Source: JAHFLD01 sp964367145
GTDB lineage: Bacteria > Patescibacteriota > Minisyncoccia > UBA6257 > 1-14-0-10-40-38
Length of the DNA: 17,586 nt
Direction: 5' to 3'
Assembly: GCA_964367145.1 (NCBI GenBank)
Contig: CAYIWJ010000015.1
Location: 1-17,586, forward strand
The first letter of the stretch is position 1. Each line of letters opens with the position of its first letter. Below, one piece after another: positions 1 through 8,580 of the stretch. The position numbers and the translations under genes were made by a program. Below the pieces are notes generated by a model that was not told the origin of the DNA, made no database searches, and was given only the letters and a program-made list of their open reading frames with translations.

Positions 1-453
1 CTATTGGATTTTGTTCGGCAAGTGCAAAAAATCGAAGGGATGGAGGGGTTTTTCGCGTTTTTCAATGGCGTGGGTGGTGGTGGTGATTTTTTCGGCGAGC
101 TCTTTAAGTGGCGTTCGGGGGCCTTTGTGAAGCAGATTTTCCGGTATGTGTGGCAGGGCGACTTCTGGGCTTAAAGCTTCGTTCTTCCAAAGATAGAGCT
201 TTGGCGAAAGGTGATATTTTAGGGCGGCGGCAACAATTTTTGGCATTGGTTGGCCTTCGTATTTCAAAAAAGCCAGACCAACAGCGAAACTGCCGACGAT
301 AATCGTGGCAAGGGCCCAAAGCCAGATTTCAAAAATAAAAAATAACAAAAAACTAATCACTCCGGCGAGCGCTATGAAGCCGAATTGTTTGAGAGTCAGG
401 GGGCCAACGATTTTAGCCTCGGTTTCAATGAATTGTGGGACTTGGAATTGCAT
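1..453 (-). CDS. PrgI family membrane protein (VirB3-like T4SS component)
   Basis: A 150-residue protein, complete, with an ATG start and a TAG stop at the very left edge. The N-terminus (MQFQVPQFIE...) runs into two hydrophobic segments at about residues 22-43 and 45-63, followed by a soluble tail. This is the architecture of the PrgI family (Pfam PrgI), which in Gram-positive and CPR type IV secretion/conjugation clusters takes the place of VirB3 next to the VirB4 ATPase. The family assignment rests on the N-terminal pattern and on the VirB6-like protein two genes upstream. By analogy it would sit in the cytoplasmic membrane as part of the inner-membrane platform. A VirB4/TraC-like ATPase is expected just beyond the left edge but is not visible here. 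It lies 15 bases after the preceding gene. No Shine-Dalgarno sequence is visible. Confidence 0.85.
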   Translation of the reverse strand: MQFQVPQFIETEAKIVGPLTLKQFGFIALAGVISFLLFFIFEIWLWALATIIVGSFAVGLAFLKYEGQPMPKIVAAALKYHLSPKLYLWKNEALSPEVALPHIPENLLHKGPRTPLKELAEKITTTTHAIEKREKPLHPFDFLHLPNKIQ

Positions 454-468
454 GTTGGCGGGTGATGC

Positions 469-1197
469 TTATTCTTTGTTTTTGCTCTCAAGTGGGGTTC
501 GAAAATTGCTGTAGTGAACGATGCGACGCGGCGGTTTTGTTTGGGGGTTTGCCATAACGTTTTTTGGAGTTTCCACCCGAACGGTAATTGGCTTTGGCTC
601 GGCGGATCGCCAGTAGGATTCTTCTTTGGGTTGATAATTAAACGAGGGAACCACCGGTTGGGCGGCGGCGGTTAGGGGCGATTTTTCTTCGTGGATAATG
701 AGTGGGGCTTCGCCTTCGGGTGCGGTTTCAGTAACCGGCGCTGGTTCCGAAGGTGCTGGTGGATTTGGTTTTGGATTGGGGGAAAATCTTGGCAGGTTTT
801 GGATTTCGGGGGCGATGATGGCTGGGGCGAGGACCGCATCGGGAGTTGCCTCTTCTCCGCCAAGTTCAATCAGATTGATGTCTATTTCGAGTTCGTGTTT
901 GAGGACGTATTTAACCGGGTCCAGAACGGTTTTTTTTATTTTGACGACTATTTCTTTGGCTTGTTTGCTTGGCACTTTTAGAGTTTGAATTAGCTCGGCT
1001 AGAAAGTTTTGCGGGTAAGTTTTTTTGGTGGCCAGACGAACAAGGAGCCGCAGTGAAAGGCCGTCTCTTTCTTCGCTTACGTATTCCTCGTTGATTTCTT
1101 GAAGCGCGTCCAAAACTTGGGGCGAGAGGAACCACTCCCGAATTGATTCCGGGAGGCGCTCAAAGGGAGTCTTGGAGTTTTGGTATTTTTCTTCCAT
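469..1197 (-). CDS. Hypothetical proline-rich protein of the T4SS-like cluster
   Basis: A 242-residue protein with an ATG start. It has no signal peptide and no membrane segment. Residues 1 to about 112 are charged and probably helical. Residues about 118-165 are rich in Pro, Ala and Glu, with repeated P-x-P spacing, and look disordered. The C-terminal part is basic with scattered prolines. I do not recognise a domain. It starts two bases after the stop of the VirB6-like gene and ends 15 bases before prgI, so it is almost certainly co-transcribed with them. A cytosolic adaptor or assembly role at the base of the secretion apparatus would fit the position, but that is inference only. No Shine-Dalgarno sequence is seen before the start. 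Confidence 0.8.
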   Translation of the reverse strand: MEEKYQNSKTPFERLPESIREWFLSPQVLDALQEINEEYVSEERDGLSLRLLVRLATKKTYPQNFLAELIQTLKVPSKQAKEIVVKIKKTVLDPVKYVLKHELEIDINLIELGGEEATPDAVLAPAIIAPEIQNLPRFSPNPKPNPPAPSEPAPVTETAPEGEAPLIIHEEKSPLTAAAQPVVPSFNYQPKEESYWRSAEPKPITVRVETPKNVMANPQTKPPRRIVHYSNFRTPLESKNKE

Positions 1198-1199
1198 AA

Positions 1200-3362
1200 T
1201 TAGGAACTGGTTTTTTTCTTATCCTCCTTTTTTTCCTCCTTATCTTCTTTTTTCTCCTCCTTGGCTTCTTTGGCGTCATCAATATCCAAATTTATTCCCT
1301 TGATGGCGTCTTCGATGGTGTGGAGACTCTTAACGGCTTGATGTTGTTTGCGATCCTTGCTCGAAAGCAGAGTAAACTTTCCAGCGCGATTTTCTTCGTT
1401 TTGCTTGAGTTCTTTTTTAATGGCATCAAGTTCTGTGGCGTTGGCGTATTTTATGTCTTTTTTAAGGCTGCGGATTTTGGTGTCCAGTTCTTTAATCTCT
1501 TTAACGGCCGGAGAAGCCTTTTCAATTGATTCCAGGAGAGATTTTTTTAGCGCTTCAAGTTTTTTGTTATCACCGGATTTAATAATTCCCTTAAGAGCGC
1601 CTTCGGAAAGATTGCCGCTAACGAGGTGATTTTCCAGTTCTTTTTCGGAGAGGTATTTGGCCTTGTCCGCGCTAATGCTTTCTGCCGCCTTGGAGACGGC
1701 TTTTTCTTGGGCTTTTCGCAGGGTATCCGCCTCGTTAAATGACTCATTCTTTTCTTTGGCGTCTTTTTTGCCATCGGCGATGGCTTTACTTTGATCAAAG
1801 TCGGTCATGAGTTTTCCGGCCAGACTCGGGTAGAGTTCGGTGACCGCTTTAACTTCGGGAATATCGCTTGATGATTTACCCGGATTGACGTTGATTGCCG
1901 CTCTGGCTTGATCTTCAACTATGCCTTGATCCATGTCTTTGACCATTTTGCGCTTAACGGCTTCGGCCATAAGCGCGGCTTTGGCTATTGGGCCACGGAA
2001 GCGGCCGGGACTTTTAAGCACTGCGGAAAATTGCTCGTTGGTGAGGTTTGAGAAGTTGGCTTTTTGTTCCGCCTCAACTTCATTTTTTCTGGCGCCGACG
2101 CTAGAAAGTCGGTTGGCGATGCCACGAGTGAAGCGGTTGCGCGAGAGAAGTCCGGCGACGCCGCGAACGGTGGCTTTGGCGGGACGAGTTCCTACATCGC
2201 CAACTGTTTTCGCCGATGATTTACCATATCCAAGAGCCTTCCCTTTTAAGTAACCGGCAAATTTAATTCCCTCTTCGCTGGCTTTTTCTCCGATTTTTGC
2301 CGCCGCAATCATGCCACCCCAAAGGAGGGCGACGAAGGCGACTGTTTGCAGTATGTATTGCGATTGGTTGGCGATTAGACTTCCGCTCTGGAAGGCGGTG
2401 GCAATATCGCTAATGTTTGTATTTTTGGCCGGATTAGCGCCATTGGTAATTATTTTATCGTAGGTTCCAACGGCGAGATAGATAAAAAAACTTACTGCGG
2501 GCAGGAAAAATACTTGTCCTAAAAATTTTGACCACCAATTTTTAGAGATGCTTTCGTATTTGGGTAAGACGGTGAACAACCAGACGAAAGGCATGGTAAC
2601 GATGAGGATGCTTAGGGTGATATATCTACCCAAAACCATAACACCAAGACCACCGATCGTGATGGCGATAATCCATGTTAGAAGAGCTTGAAAAATGCTT
2701 TGATTGGCGGCGGGAATAAGAGTTCCCCAAAAGTCGCCCTTGTTGGCAAAAGCCCCCTTTGCGGTTTCAAGTATTTTTTGTGGATTGAATTTATTAACAA
2801 GATCAGTTGCTGGATCGCCGCCGATAAAACTAGTGGCGATAACATGGCTAAAATCCAGGAAAACTCCAACAATAAGTAGGCTAAAGTTTACCAATAGAGC
2901 CGAGGTTACTAACTTGAATAGCATTTTTTTACCACTGTAGCTTTCGATGCCAAGTATCCAACTGAATGCCATGAGGATTATGGCGAGGACAAAGCCGAGA
3001 TTAACCACAGAGAGGGAGGTTTTAAATCCGGCGTTGACGATGAAGTTGGCGTTATCTAGAATCTTGAAGTTCAGCCCAATCGCAAAATTATAAAGTTGTG
3101 CCATCAACTCTAGGATTTTGTGACCGACATAACCAATCAAATAAATTAAGCCGAGAATGAGAAATTTAATTCCTCCGAGCAGGCAGTCGGTGAAGGCGGC
3201 AATGGGGTTACAGCCGTAGTTGTCTGCTTGGCTTTGAACTGCGTCGGGGCCGCCGTTGGGGAATTGGGCATGGGCTTGCGGGGTTGCAAAACTAAAGCCA
3301 AGCGAGGTGATTGTTATCGCGAGGAGAAAAAGCGGGAGGATTTTTTTGCCGAGGATTTTCAT
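1200..3362 (-). CDS. VirB6/TrbL-like polytopic type IV secretion membrane protein
   Basis: I chose the ATG at 3362 (720 residues). An in-frame TTG at 3389 would add nine residues in front of a clear signal peptide and overlap the upstream gene. The signal peptide is at residues 1-32, ending in A-H-A before Q33. Hydrophobic segments follow at about 64-84, 119-139, 150-175, 222-265 (probably two spans), 284-300 and 337-356. After them comes a long charged, helical, probably cytosolic part of roughly 360 residues, ending in a Lys/Glu/Asp-only tail. An exported N-terminus, six or seven spans and a large soluble C-terminal domain match VirB6/TrbL-like channel components. The sequence itself is too divergent for me to name the family from motifs. 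The neighbouring PrgI protein and secreted protein support the call. Confidence 0.75.
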   Translation of the reverse strand: MKILGKKILPLFLLAITITSLGFSFATPQAHAQFPNGGPDAVQSQADNYGCNPIAAFTDCLLGGIKFLILGLIYLIGYVGHKILELMAQLYNFAIGLNFKILDNANFIVNAGFKTSLSVVNLGFVLAIILMAFSWILGIESYSGKKMLFKLVTSALLVNFSLLIVGVFLDFSHVIATSFIGGDPATDLVNKFNPQKILETAKGAFANKGDFWGTLIPAANQSIFQALLTWIIAITIGGLGVMVLGRYITLSILIVTMPFVWLFTVLPKYESISKNWWSKFLGQVFFLPAVSFFIYLAVGTYDKIITNGANPAKNTNISDIATAFQSGSLIANQSQYILQTVAFVALLWGGMIAAAKIGEKASEEGIKFAGYLKGKALGYGKSSAKTVGDVGTRPAKATVRGVAGLLSRNRFTRGIANRLSSVGARKNEVEAEQKANFSNLTNEQFSAVLKSPGRFRGPIAKAALMAEAVKRKMVKDMDQGIVEDQARAAINVNPGKSSSDIPEVKAVTELYPSLAGKLMTDFDQSKAIADGKKDAKEKNESFNEADTLRKAQEKAVSKAAESISADKAKYLSEKELENHLVSGNLSEGALKGIIKSGDNKKLEALKKSLLESIEKASPAVKEIKELDTKIRSLKKDIKYANATELDAIKKELKQNEENRAGKFTLLSSKDRKQHQAVKSLHTIEDAIKGINLDIDDAKEAKEEKKEDKEEKKEDKKKTSS

Positions 3363-3370
3363 GTGAGTTG

Positions 3371-4831
3371 CTATTGGCCGAGACTGCAAAGAGTGGCGCT
3401 TTGACCGAGGGTCTGGGTGTTGCTTCCGATGCGAGCGCTGATGTCATTTGACTGACTTTGGGCGCTTTGCAACAGCAATTGGGCATCGCCCGCGTTGAGT
3501 TGGGAGCTTAATTGAATTGAGAGGTCGCTAATTTGTTGCCAGCTGTTTGGTGGTAGGGCGCGGACTTGAGCTAGATAATTGTTAAGAGTGTCAATTGTGG
3601 TTTGATTTATATTTTTTTGGTTTTGCAGGTCGGCGATGGTGGTGTTGGTCCAGGTGATTTCGGTTTGAACGTTTTGAACGCGCAGACTTTGCAAGGAACA
3701 GCTGCTGGTGTTTAAAGTATTTAAGAATCCCTGCAAACTTTGGGCGTAGGATTGAAGCTGGCTAATACTATTGCTGAAGCTATTTTGTGCTTCGAGGCGC
3801 GGGTTGAGCGATTGATTGATTTGAGTGATCAGAGTTGAGGTGGCGTTTAAATTATTACTGGAACCGTAAGACAAGCAGGCGTTTAAAGCCGTGCCACGCA
3901 GTCCGGCGCAAGCACCGCTGGTACCTCGGGGAATTGTGCCACCTCGAGGCGCGGAGGCGGTGGTGACTCCACGCAGACCATTAACTCCTTCAACAATGAG
4001 GCGATTGATTAAGGCGTTGGAAATGGCGGCGACATATTCCGAGAGTTGCTTGGCGTTTAGAACATAGTCAATGTCGGTGCCGACGGCCTTGGCGACCAAG
4101 CTACCAATTGTGTCTCCCGGGGTGGTGATGACGCAGGTGCTTGCAATATCCTTACCATTGGCATCTTTTTGACATTTTTTGGTAGAAAGGAAACCCTTGC
4201 CGGCTTGAGCATCGGCGTAGGCGCTGGCTTGCGCTTTTTCTCTGCGGCGAGAGACTTCGGCGTCTACTATCAAGCTGGCTCCGGCGAAATTGTTTTGTGG
4301 CTCCCAAGCAGAGCTATAGGCGATCCAGCCACCGTTTCTAAAATTAGCGTAGAAGCCATTGATGTTGCCCACAATTTTATCCAGAGTACATTCTGCTCTT
4401 TTGGAAAAGCGCTTAACCGGCAAAAGGCCGATTTGGATTTGTAAACTGAACGGCGAGCAGAGAAAACCAAGCCCGAGTTCTTTGGCCAAGTCCCCGACTG
4501 CGGCGTTGCCGGCCTCGGCGAGGAAGTCGCCCCAGTTGGTGACGAACTGCGGTTTGCCGCCGCCCTGGATCCATTGAATAATCTGGTCAACCATCATATC
4601 TAGAATTCTTTTTTTGAGCGTTTCTAAAACGAAGGTTTGCGCCCACTCAAAAAAAGTTTGCGAGGTCTCGCTGGTGACTGCGGTAACTAGTACTGGATTG
4701 GTTTCAAAAGTCGGTACCGAAAGCGGCGCGGCGGCGATGGCGTGGGCTTTGGGCGGAGTAATTATTATTTGGCCCGACAAAATAATAAGCGTTAAGAGAC
4801 CGGCAAAAATTTTGGTGAGATTTTTTTTCAT
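3371..4831 (-). CDS. Secreted cysteine-containing, helical protein of the T4SS-like cluster
   Basis: A 486-residue protein with an ATG start. Residues 1-31 form a classic signal peptide (basic start, hydrophobic core, A-H-A cleavage site). The mature N-terminal half is mixed helical. It contains a G-D-F-L element and an L-C-S-P-F motif at about residue 130, which I associate with proteins of CPR secretion clusters. That association is from memory and not checked. Further cysteines are spread through the protein, so disulfides outside the membrane are possible. The C-terminal half (about 330-470) is rich in Gln, Asn, Ser and Leu with heptad-like spacing and looks like coiled coil. The layout recalls VirB5-type minor pilin or adhesion components, but no sequence motif proves this. 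It overlaps the upstream gene by four bases (ATGA), a strong sign of translational coupling. Confidence 0.8.
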   Translation of the reverse strand: MKKNLTKIFAGLLTLIILSGQIIITPPKAHAIAAAPLSVPTFETNPVLVTAVTSETSQTFFEWAQTFVLETLKKRILDMMVDQIIQWIQGGGKPQFVTNWGDFLAEAGNAAVGDLAKELGLGFLCSPFSLQIQIGLLPVKRFSKRAECTLDKIVGNINGFYANFRNGGWIAYSSAWEPQNNFAGASLIVDAEVSRRREKAQASAYADAQAGKGFLSTKKCQKDANGKDIASTCVITTPGDTIGSLVAKAVGTDIDYVLNAKQLSEYVAAISNALINRLIVEGVNGLRGVTTASAPRGGTIPRGTSGACAGLRGTALNACLSYGSSNNLNATSTLITQINQSLNPRLEAQNSFSNSISQLQSYAQSLQGFLNTLNTSSCSLQSLRVQNVQTEITWTNTTIADLQNQKNINQTTIDTLNNYLAQVRALPPNSWQQISDLSIQLSSQLNAGDAQLLLQSAQSQSNDISARIGSNTQTLGQSATLCSLGQ

Positions 4832-5598
4832 GCACCGAGATTATTGGCTTTGACAAAGTTGGCGATCTTTTCTTTGAGATCTTCAAATTCCTTGCTATTT
4901 TGCCGGTACATTTCGATAGAAACCCAGGCGCGCAAAGGATCGGACTCATAATTGGCGATATTGCGGAAGATGTTGCGTTGAATGGTTAAGAGGCGTAGTT
5001 CTTCTTTGTGGAGATTGATGGCTGTTTGCGGGACGGGCATGGCGTAGAAGGCGGCGATGGTTTTTTCGCCGACTTTAGCGATGCGGTTAAAATCATCAGC
5101 GGTCGGGTTGTTGAAATCAACGCTTAATCCGCTGGCGTTGTTTTGGATTACTTGGTTAAAGGTTTCAAGATAAGCACGCACGGCTTCGGGGGTTTTATCG
5201 GTTGAGAGGTTGAGTTCGGCGGCGGTGATTATCGGGTTAAAGTCAGCAAGCGCTTCATCTCCCAGTTTTCCCGCTACCAGATCTTCCACTAATTTTTCGG
5301 GTTCAATCGTGTTGACGAATTTTTCGCCGGAGAGCAGATCCGGCCCGTTGGGGTTTTTTTTCAAAAATTCTTCGGCAATTTGCTGGCCGACTTGAGTGGT
5401 GATGTTGCTTGGGGGCGGTGTTGTAGTTACCATTCTCTCGGGAATTGTTGATGCCGGCAGACTTTCCGAAAGCGAAGCGATAACCTTGGGTGCTGTTTCC
5501 GATTTGGTATTTGCCGTGATTGATTTGTCTGGCGCGAGCAAGCTCATGGCGACTATGAGCGAGCCAACGATTAGAGTGATTCCAATTATTTTTTTCAT
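4828..5598 (-). CDS. Membrane-anchored helical protein of unknown function
   Basis: I chose the ATG at 5598 (256 residues). The reading frame is open back to 5667, but the upstream part would overlap the preceding gene and place 23 extra residues before a normal anchor. The protein starts with M-K-K and a hydrophobic stretch at residues 4-24, with no obvious cleavage site, so it is probably an N-terminal anchor with the rest outside the membrane. A Thr/Ser/Pro-rich linker follows to about residue 70. The remainder is helical and acidic with no cysteines in the soluble part. No family is recognised. The TGA stop overlaps the start of the next gene, which ties it to the secretion cluster. A structural or scaffold role at the cell surface is only a guess from position and topology. 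Confidence 0.75.
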   Translation of the reverse strand: MKKIIGITLIVGSLIVAMSLLAPDKSITANTKSETAPKVIASLSESLPASTIPERMVTTTPPPSNITTQVGQQIAEEFLKKNPNGPDLLSGEKFVNTIEPEKLVEDLVAGKLGDEALADFNPIITAAELNLSTDKTPEAVRAYLETFNQVIQNNASGLSVDFNNPTADDFNRIAKVGEKTIAAFYAMPVPQTAINLHKEELRLLTIQRNIFRNIANYESDPLRAWVSIEMYRQNSKEFEDLKEKIANFVKANNLGA

Positions 5599-5614
5599 AA
5601 ATAACAGTACCAAC

Positions 5615-5905
5615 TTAACGACTGGTCCCCATGTAGAATATTGTGCCGCATTGGGCTTGCGAGGCACTGCCTAAAACGAGGGCGCCAACGTGAATCGCGC
5701 GGTAAGCATAGAGAATGCCGGGTGGAAGCATAAAAACTCCCGGGCGTGGCCCGATTACAAAAATTGAAGCGCTGGAGCAAGGGCCGTAGGGAGCCGGTGG
5801 GGCGATGGCGACAATCTTGCCGCCGAAAAAATAAAGCGCATAGACGGGGCGCGCCACAAAAAAGAACGCAAGCACCAGCAATAAAAGCAAGGAACGCTTG
5901 ATCAC
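5615..5905 (-). CDS. Small exported protein with two cysteines, CPR-type hypothetical
   Basis: A 96-residue protein with a GTG start; there is no in-frame ATG before the middle of the gene. The sequence begins with M-I-K-R, then a hydrophobic core, and a probable cleavage after V-Y-A at about residue 23. The mature part is only about 73 residues. It carries F-G-G-K near its start, a G-P-R-P-G turn at 52-56, a P-P-G-I-L-Y stretch, and two cysteines at residues 43 and 86 that could form a disulfide. This pattern resembles a small exported family I recall next to the CPR secretion cluster; its function is unknown to me. A purine-rich AGAGGG touches the GTG directly, too close to be a normal ribosome-binding site. 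It lies four bases after ksgA and 16 bases before the next gene. Confidence 0.7.
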   Translation of the reverse strand: MIKRSLLLLLVLAFFFVARPVYALYFFGGKIVAIAPPAPYGPCSSASIFVIGPRPGVFMLPPGILYAYRAIHVGALVLGSASQAQCGTIFYMGTSR

Positions 5906-5909
5906 CCCT

Positions 5910-6734
5910 CTATTCTATTATGCGCATATGCGCAACACAAGTTGAGAGAGCTGTTAATATTTCCAGGTTGAGATTTTGCGGGCGTTCCAAGCCGGATAGG
6001 CCTTGGGTTTTGAGGATTTTTTTCAATTTTTCTTCGTTTTCTGCTCCGAAGGCGGATTTTAGATTGTTTAAGACTGTTTTGCGCGGTTGGCGAAAAGTTA
6101 TTTTTATTAAGCGATAGTAATTTTGATCGGCTTCAAGTGGTGTCCGTGGTTTGGCTTGAAGACTGATAATTGCCGAGGAGACTTTGGGTGGCGGGGAAAA
6201 ATCTTCCGGAGAAAGCGTTTCTAAAATTTGGACGGTGGCCCAGTGTTGGGTCGCGGCGGCGAGAAGGTTCATTTGTGGCGGTTCGGCCACGATCCGCTCC
6301 GCTACTTCTTTTTGAATCATGATTACCGTTTTTTCCGGTCGCGGGTTTAGATTGCTCAAAATTCGCAAGATGGAGCCGGTGATATAGTAAGGAATATTGC
6401 CGATGATTTTAATTTTAGGGCTTGAGGATTGAGAGTTTAGAAAATCAGATTCTTGATTATTTTCTAATATTTGAGGAATTATTTTGACGGCGTCGCCTTG
6501 GATTACGCGCAGAGCCGGATGTTTCGCGGCCAATTGATCGGCAAGGATTGAGTCGCGTTCAATGGTGATTAAGGTACAGCCTTTTTTTAGGCATTCTTTT
6601 TGGAGCGGCACGGTGAGTGCGCCCAATCCGGGGCCGATTTCAATGATGATTTCGCTGGCGCCGATTTTAAGCGCGTTGATCATTGTTTCGGTCGCGGAGA
6701 TTTTTTGAAGAAAGTGTTGTCCTAGACGTCGCAT
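5910..6734 (-). CDS. rsmA: 16S rRNA dimethyladenosine transferase KsgA/RsmA
   Basis: A 274-residue protein, the usual length for the family, with an ATG start. The enzyme transfers four methyl groups from S-adenosylmethionine to two adjacent adenines in the 3' helix of 16S rRNA during late small-subunit assembly. The N-terminal R-R-L-G-Q-H-F-L signature is present. The SAM-binding motif I (I-E-I-G-P-G-L-G) is at residues 31-38, the acidic residue ending the next strand is E59, a G-D pair is at 80-81, and the catalytic N-I-P-Y motif is at 113-116. A small C-terminal helical domain completes it. It lies 28 bases after the helicase gene. A core ribosome-maturation gene at the head of a secretion-type gene run probably reflects shared transcription, not shared function. 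Confidence 0.97.
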   Translation of the reverse strand: MRRLGQHFLQKISATETMINALKIGASEIIIEIGPGLGALTVPLQKECLKKGCTLITIERDSILADQLAAKHPALRVIQGDAVKIIPQILENNQESDFLNSQSSSPKIKIIGNIPYYITGSILRILSNLNPRPEKTVIMIQKEVAERIVAEPPQMNLLAAATQHWATVQILETLSPEDFSPPPKVSSAIISLQAKPRTPLEADQNYYRLIKITFRQPRKTVLNNLKSAFGAENEEKLKKILKTQGLSGLERPQNLNLEILTALSTCVAHMRIIE

Positions 6735-6762
6735 TTTATTTTTTTGCTTAGTATCTAGCTAT

Positions 6763-8565
6763 TTATTCTTCCAGATAAATCGTCTCTTCGTCGAGGGTGG
6801 TGCCTCGGCCGCTTTGATCAATGAACTCCACCGTATCGCCCGGGAGTTCGTAAAGAAAGCGCGATGGGTAGCCCCAGAACGAAAGGGTTACCTTTTTTCG
6901 ACCACGGGTAACGGCGACGTACATCAATCGCCGTTCTTCTTCTAGCTCGTCATTGCTACCAAGCGAGCGATTATGCGGCAAGATTCCTTCGCTGACTCCG
7001 GTCAAGAAGACGCGGTCAAACTCCAAGCCCTTGGCCAAGTGAATAGTCATCAGGTGAACATTGCTTTTTGAGGTGTCTTCGGAATTGCCGGTTCTTTTGC
7101 CGTCGCCACCTTCAAGCAGGGAAACTCTCTCCAAGAAATCTCCCAAGTCCTTGAATCCGGAGGCGAAGGAGATTAACTCCTTGATGTTTTCCAGGCGATC
7201 TTCCGGGTTGGTTAATTTAGTTCTGACTTGTAGGGCGTAGCGACCGAGATCGAGAAAGCGGCCGATAATCAGCGCTGGGTTTTCGCCGAGCGGACTTTCT
7301 AACAGGCCTTGGATTACTGCCACACTGGCTCGTTTGCCGAAAGTTTTTTGCAGGCGGTCGCGGCTTACGGAGTCTTTTGGGTTATGAGCCAGGCGCAGAC
7401 CGGCCACGATATCTTTAATTTCTTTGCGTTCATAGAATTTTAATCCGCCGAAAATGTCGTAGCTAATGTTGCGGACGATGAGCGCTTGTTCAATGGCTCG
7501 CGACTGGGCGTTGGTGCGATAGAGAATAGCGAGGGAGCTTTTGTTGGCTTGGTGTTGTTCGGCGCGAAGGGTTTTCCAGATGAGGTCGCCCAAGTTTTCG
7601 GCTTCGTCTTCGGCGTTGATATTTTTAATGACGGTGAGTGTTTCGCCGGTTTCGTTTTCGGTCCAGAGTTCTTTGGGTTTTTGCAGTTTGTTGTGCGCGA
7701 TAATGGCGCTAGCGGCTTTGAGAATGGTTCCGGTAGAGCGGTAGTTCTGATCCAAAGTTATGACCGCGACATCACGCCAGTCTTTCTCAAAATTGAGAAA
7801 GTTCCGGAAGTCCGATCCGCGGAAGCGATAGATGCTTTGCGCGTCATCCCCGACCGCGCTGATGTTTTGGTGTTGGGCGGCAAGATGTTGCAGGAGGCGG
7901 TATTGCGCCGGGTTGGTGTCTTGAAACTCATCAACCAAAACATGATCAAAGCGATTCTGGTGGCGGGTTTTAACCGCGGCGTGGCGTTCAAAAAGGCGAA
8001 CCGGTTTTTCGATTAAGTCTTCAAAATCAAAGGCGTTATTTTTTTGCAGGGCTTCTTCATAAGAATTGTAGATGCTTTGTAGCAATGGATCGTCTTCGAT
8101 TGATTCATTGAGTTCGTTTTTGAGTTTGCCTACCAAATAGCAGGCTTTGGTTGGGGGCATCTTCTCGCGATTGACTTGAAGATCGGCAAGAACGGATTTC
8201 ATGAGGTTTTGCGTATCGCCATCGTCAAAGATCGTATAAGCCGGTGTTCGTCCGAGGAGGTGCGCTTCTTCACGCAATATGCGGGCGCCGAAGGCATGAA
8301 AAGTTCCCAAAAATGGCATGCTGGTCGTTTGGTTTTGTTTTGGATGAAGGGCCAGAAGGTTTTTAACCCGATTCGCCATCTCTTTGGCGGCCTTGTTGGT
8401 AAAAGTAATGGCGATAATTCTTTCGGGAGGAGTTCCCTGTTCAATCAGCCGCGCCACGCGTCCAGTGAGGGTTTTGGTTTTACCGGATCCGGCGCCGGCA
8501 ACAATCAAGAGTGGGCCGCCTGGGTGGTTAACCGCTTGAGATTGTTTTGGGTTGAGATTTGGCAT
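6763..8565 (-). CDS. UvrD/PcrA-type superfamily 1 DNA helicase
   Basis: A 600-residue ATP-dependent 3'-5' DNA helicase of the UvrD/Rep/PcrA group, acting in repair and fork clearance. I chose the ATG at 8565 because the protein then begins with the family's L-N-x-x-Q motif. The frame is open to a GTG at 8691, but that extension is basic and low-complexity and lies under the divergent gene. Visible motifs: Walker A G-A-G-S-G-K-T (residues 24-30), D-E-F-Q-D-T-N (motif II), G-D-D-A-Q-S-I-Y-R-F-R-G (III), Q-N-Y-R-S (IV), T-I-H-L-A-K-G-L-E-F (V) and Y-V-A-V-T-R-G (VI, with Gly where Ala is usual). At about 600 residues it is shorter than typical UvrD/PcrA (about 720). It ends shortly after motif VI, so it lacks the long C-terminal extension. 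It is the first gene of the minus-strand run. Confidence 0.95.
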   Translation of the reverse strand: MPNLNPKQSQAVNHPGGPLLIVAGAGSGKTKTLTGRVARLIEQGTPPERIIAITFTNKAAKEMANRVKNLLALHPKQNQTTSMPFLGTFHAFGARILREEAHLLGRTPAYTIFDDGDTQNLMKSVLADLQVNREKMPPTKACYLVGKLKNELNESIEDDPLLQSIYNSYEEALQKNNAFDFEDLIEKPVRLFERHAAVKTRHQNRFDHVLVDEFQDTNPAQYRLLQHLAAQHQNISAVGDDAQSIYRFRGSDFRNFLNFEKDWRDVAVITLDQNYRSTGTILKAASAIIAHNKLQKPKELWTENETGETLTVIKNINAEDEAENLGDLIWKTLRAEQHQANKSSLAILYRTNAQSRAIEQALIVRNISYDIFGGLKFYERKEIKDIVAGLRLAHNPKDSVSRDRLQKTFGKRASVAVIQGLLESPLGENPALIIGRFLDLGRYALQVRTKLTNPEDRLENIKELISFASGFKDLGDFLERVSLLEGGDGKRTGNSEDTSKSNVHLMTIHLAKGLEFDRVFLTGVSEGILPHNRSLGSNDELEEERRLMYVAVTRGRKKVTLSFWGYPSRFLYELPGDTVEFIDQSGRGTTLDEETIYLEE

Positions 8566-8580
8566 ATTTTGTGCTATCTT
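8552..8580 (+). promoter_or_regulatory. Predicted sigma-70 promoter for the M23 gene
   Basis: TTGAGA at 8552-8557, a 17-base spacer and TATCTT at 8575-8580, with a TG one base before the -10 (extended -10). Predicted transcript start is near 8587. It lies across the start of the divergent helicase gene. If real, it places the -35 box on the TTG that would otherwise be the most upstream start codon of the M23 gene. Confidence 0.45.

Noticed and set aside
1200..3389. Longer VirB6-like protein starting with TTG at 3389
   Set aside because: It would add nine residues before a standard signal peptide and overlap the upstream gene, while an ATG at 3362 fits well.
7486..8016. A 176-codon open frame on the plus strand inside the helicase gene
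   Set aside because: It lies opposite an intact helicase with all motifs and its product has no recognisable features; it is a codon-bias shadow.
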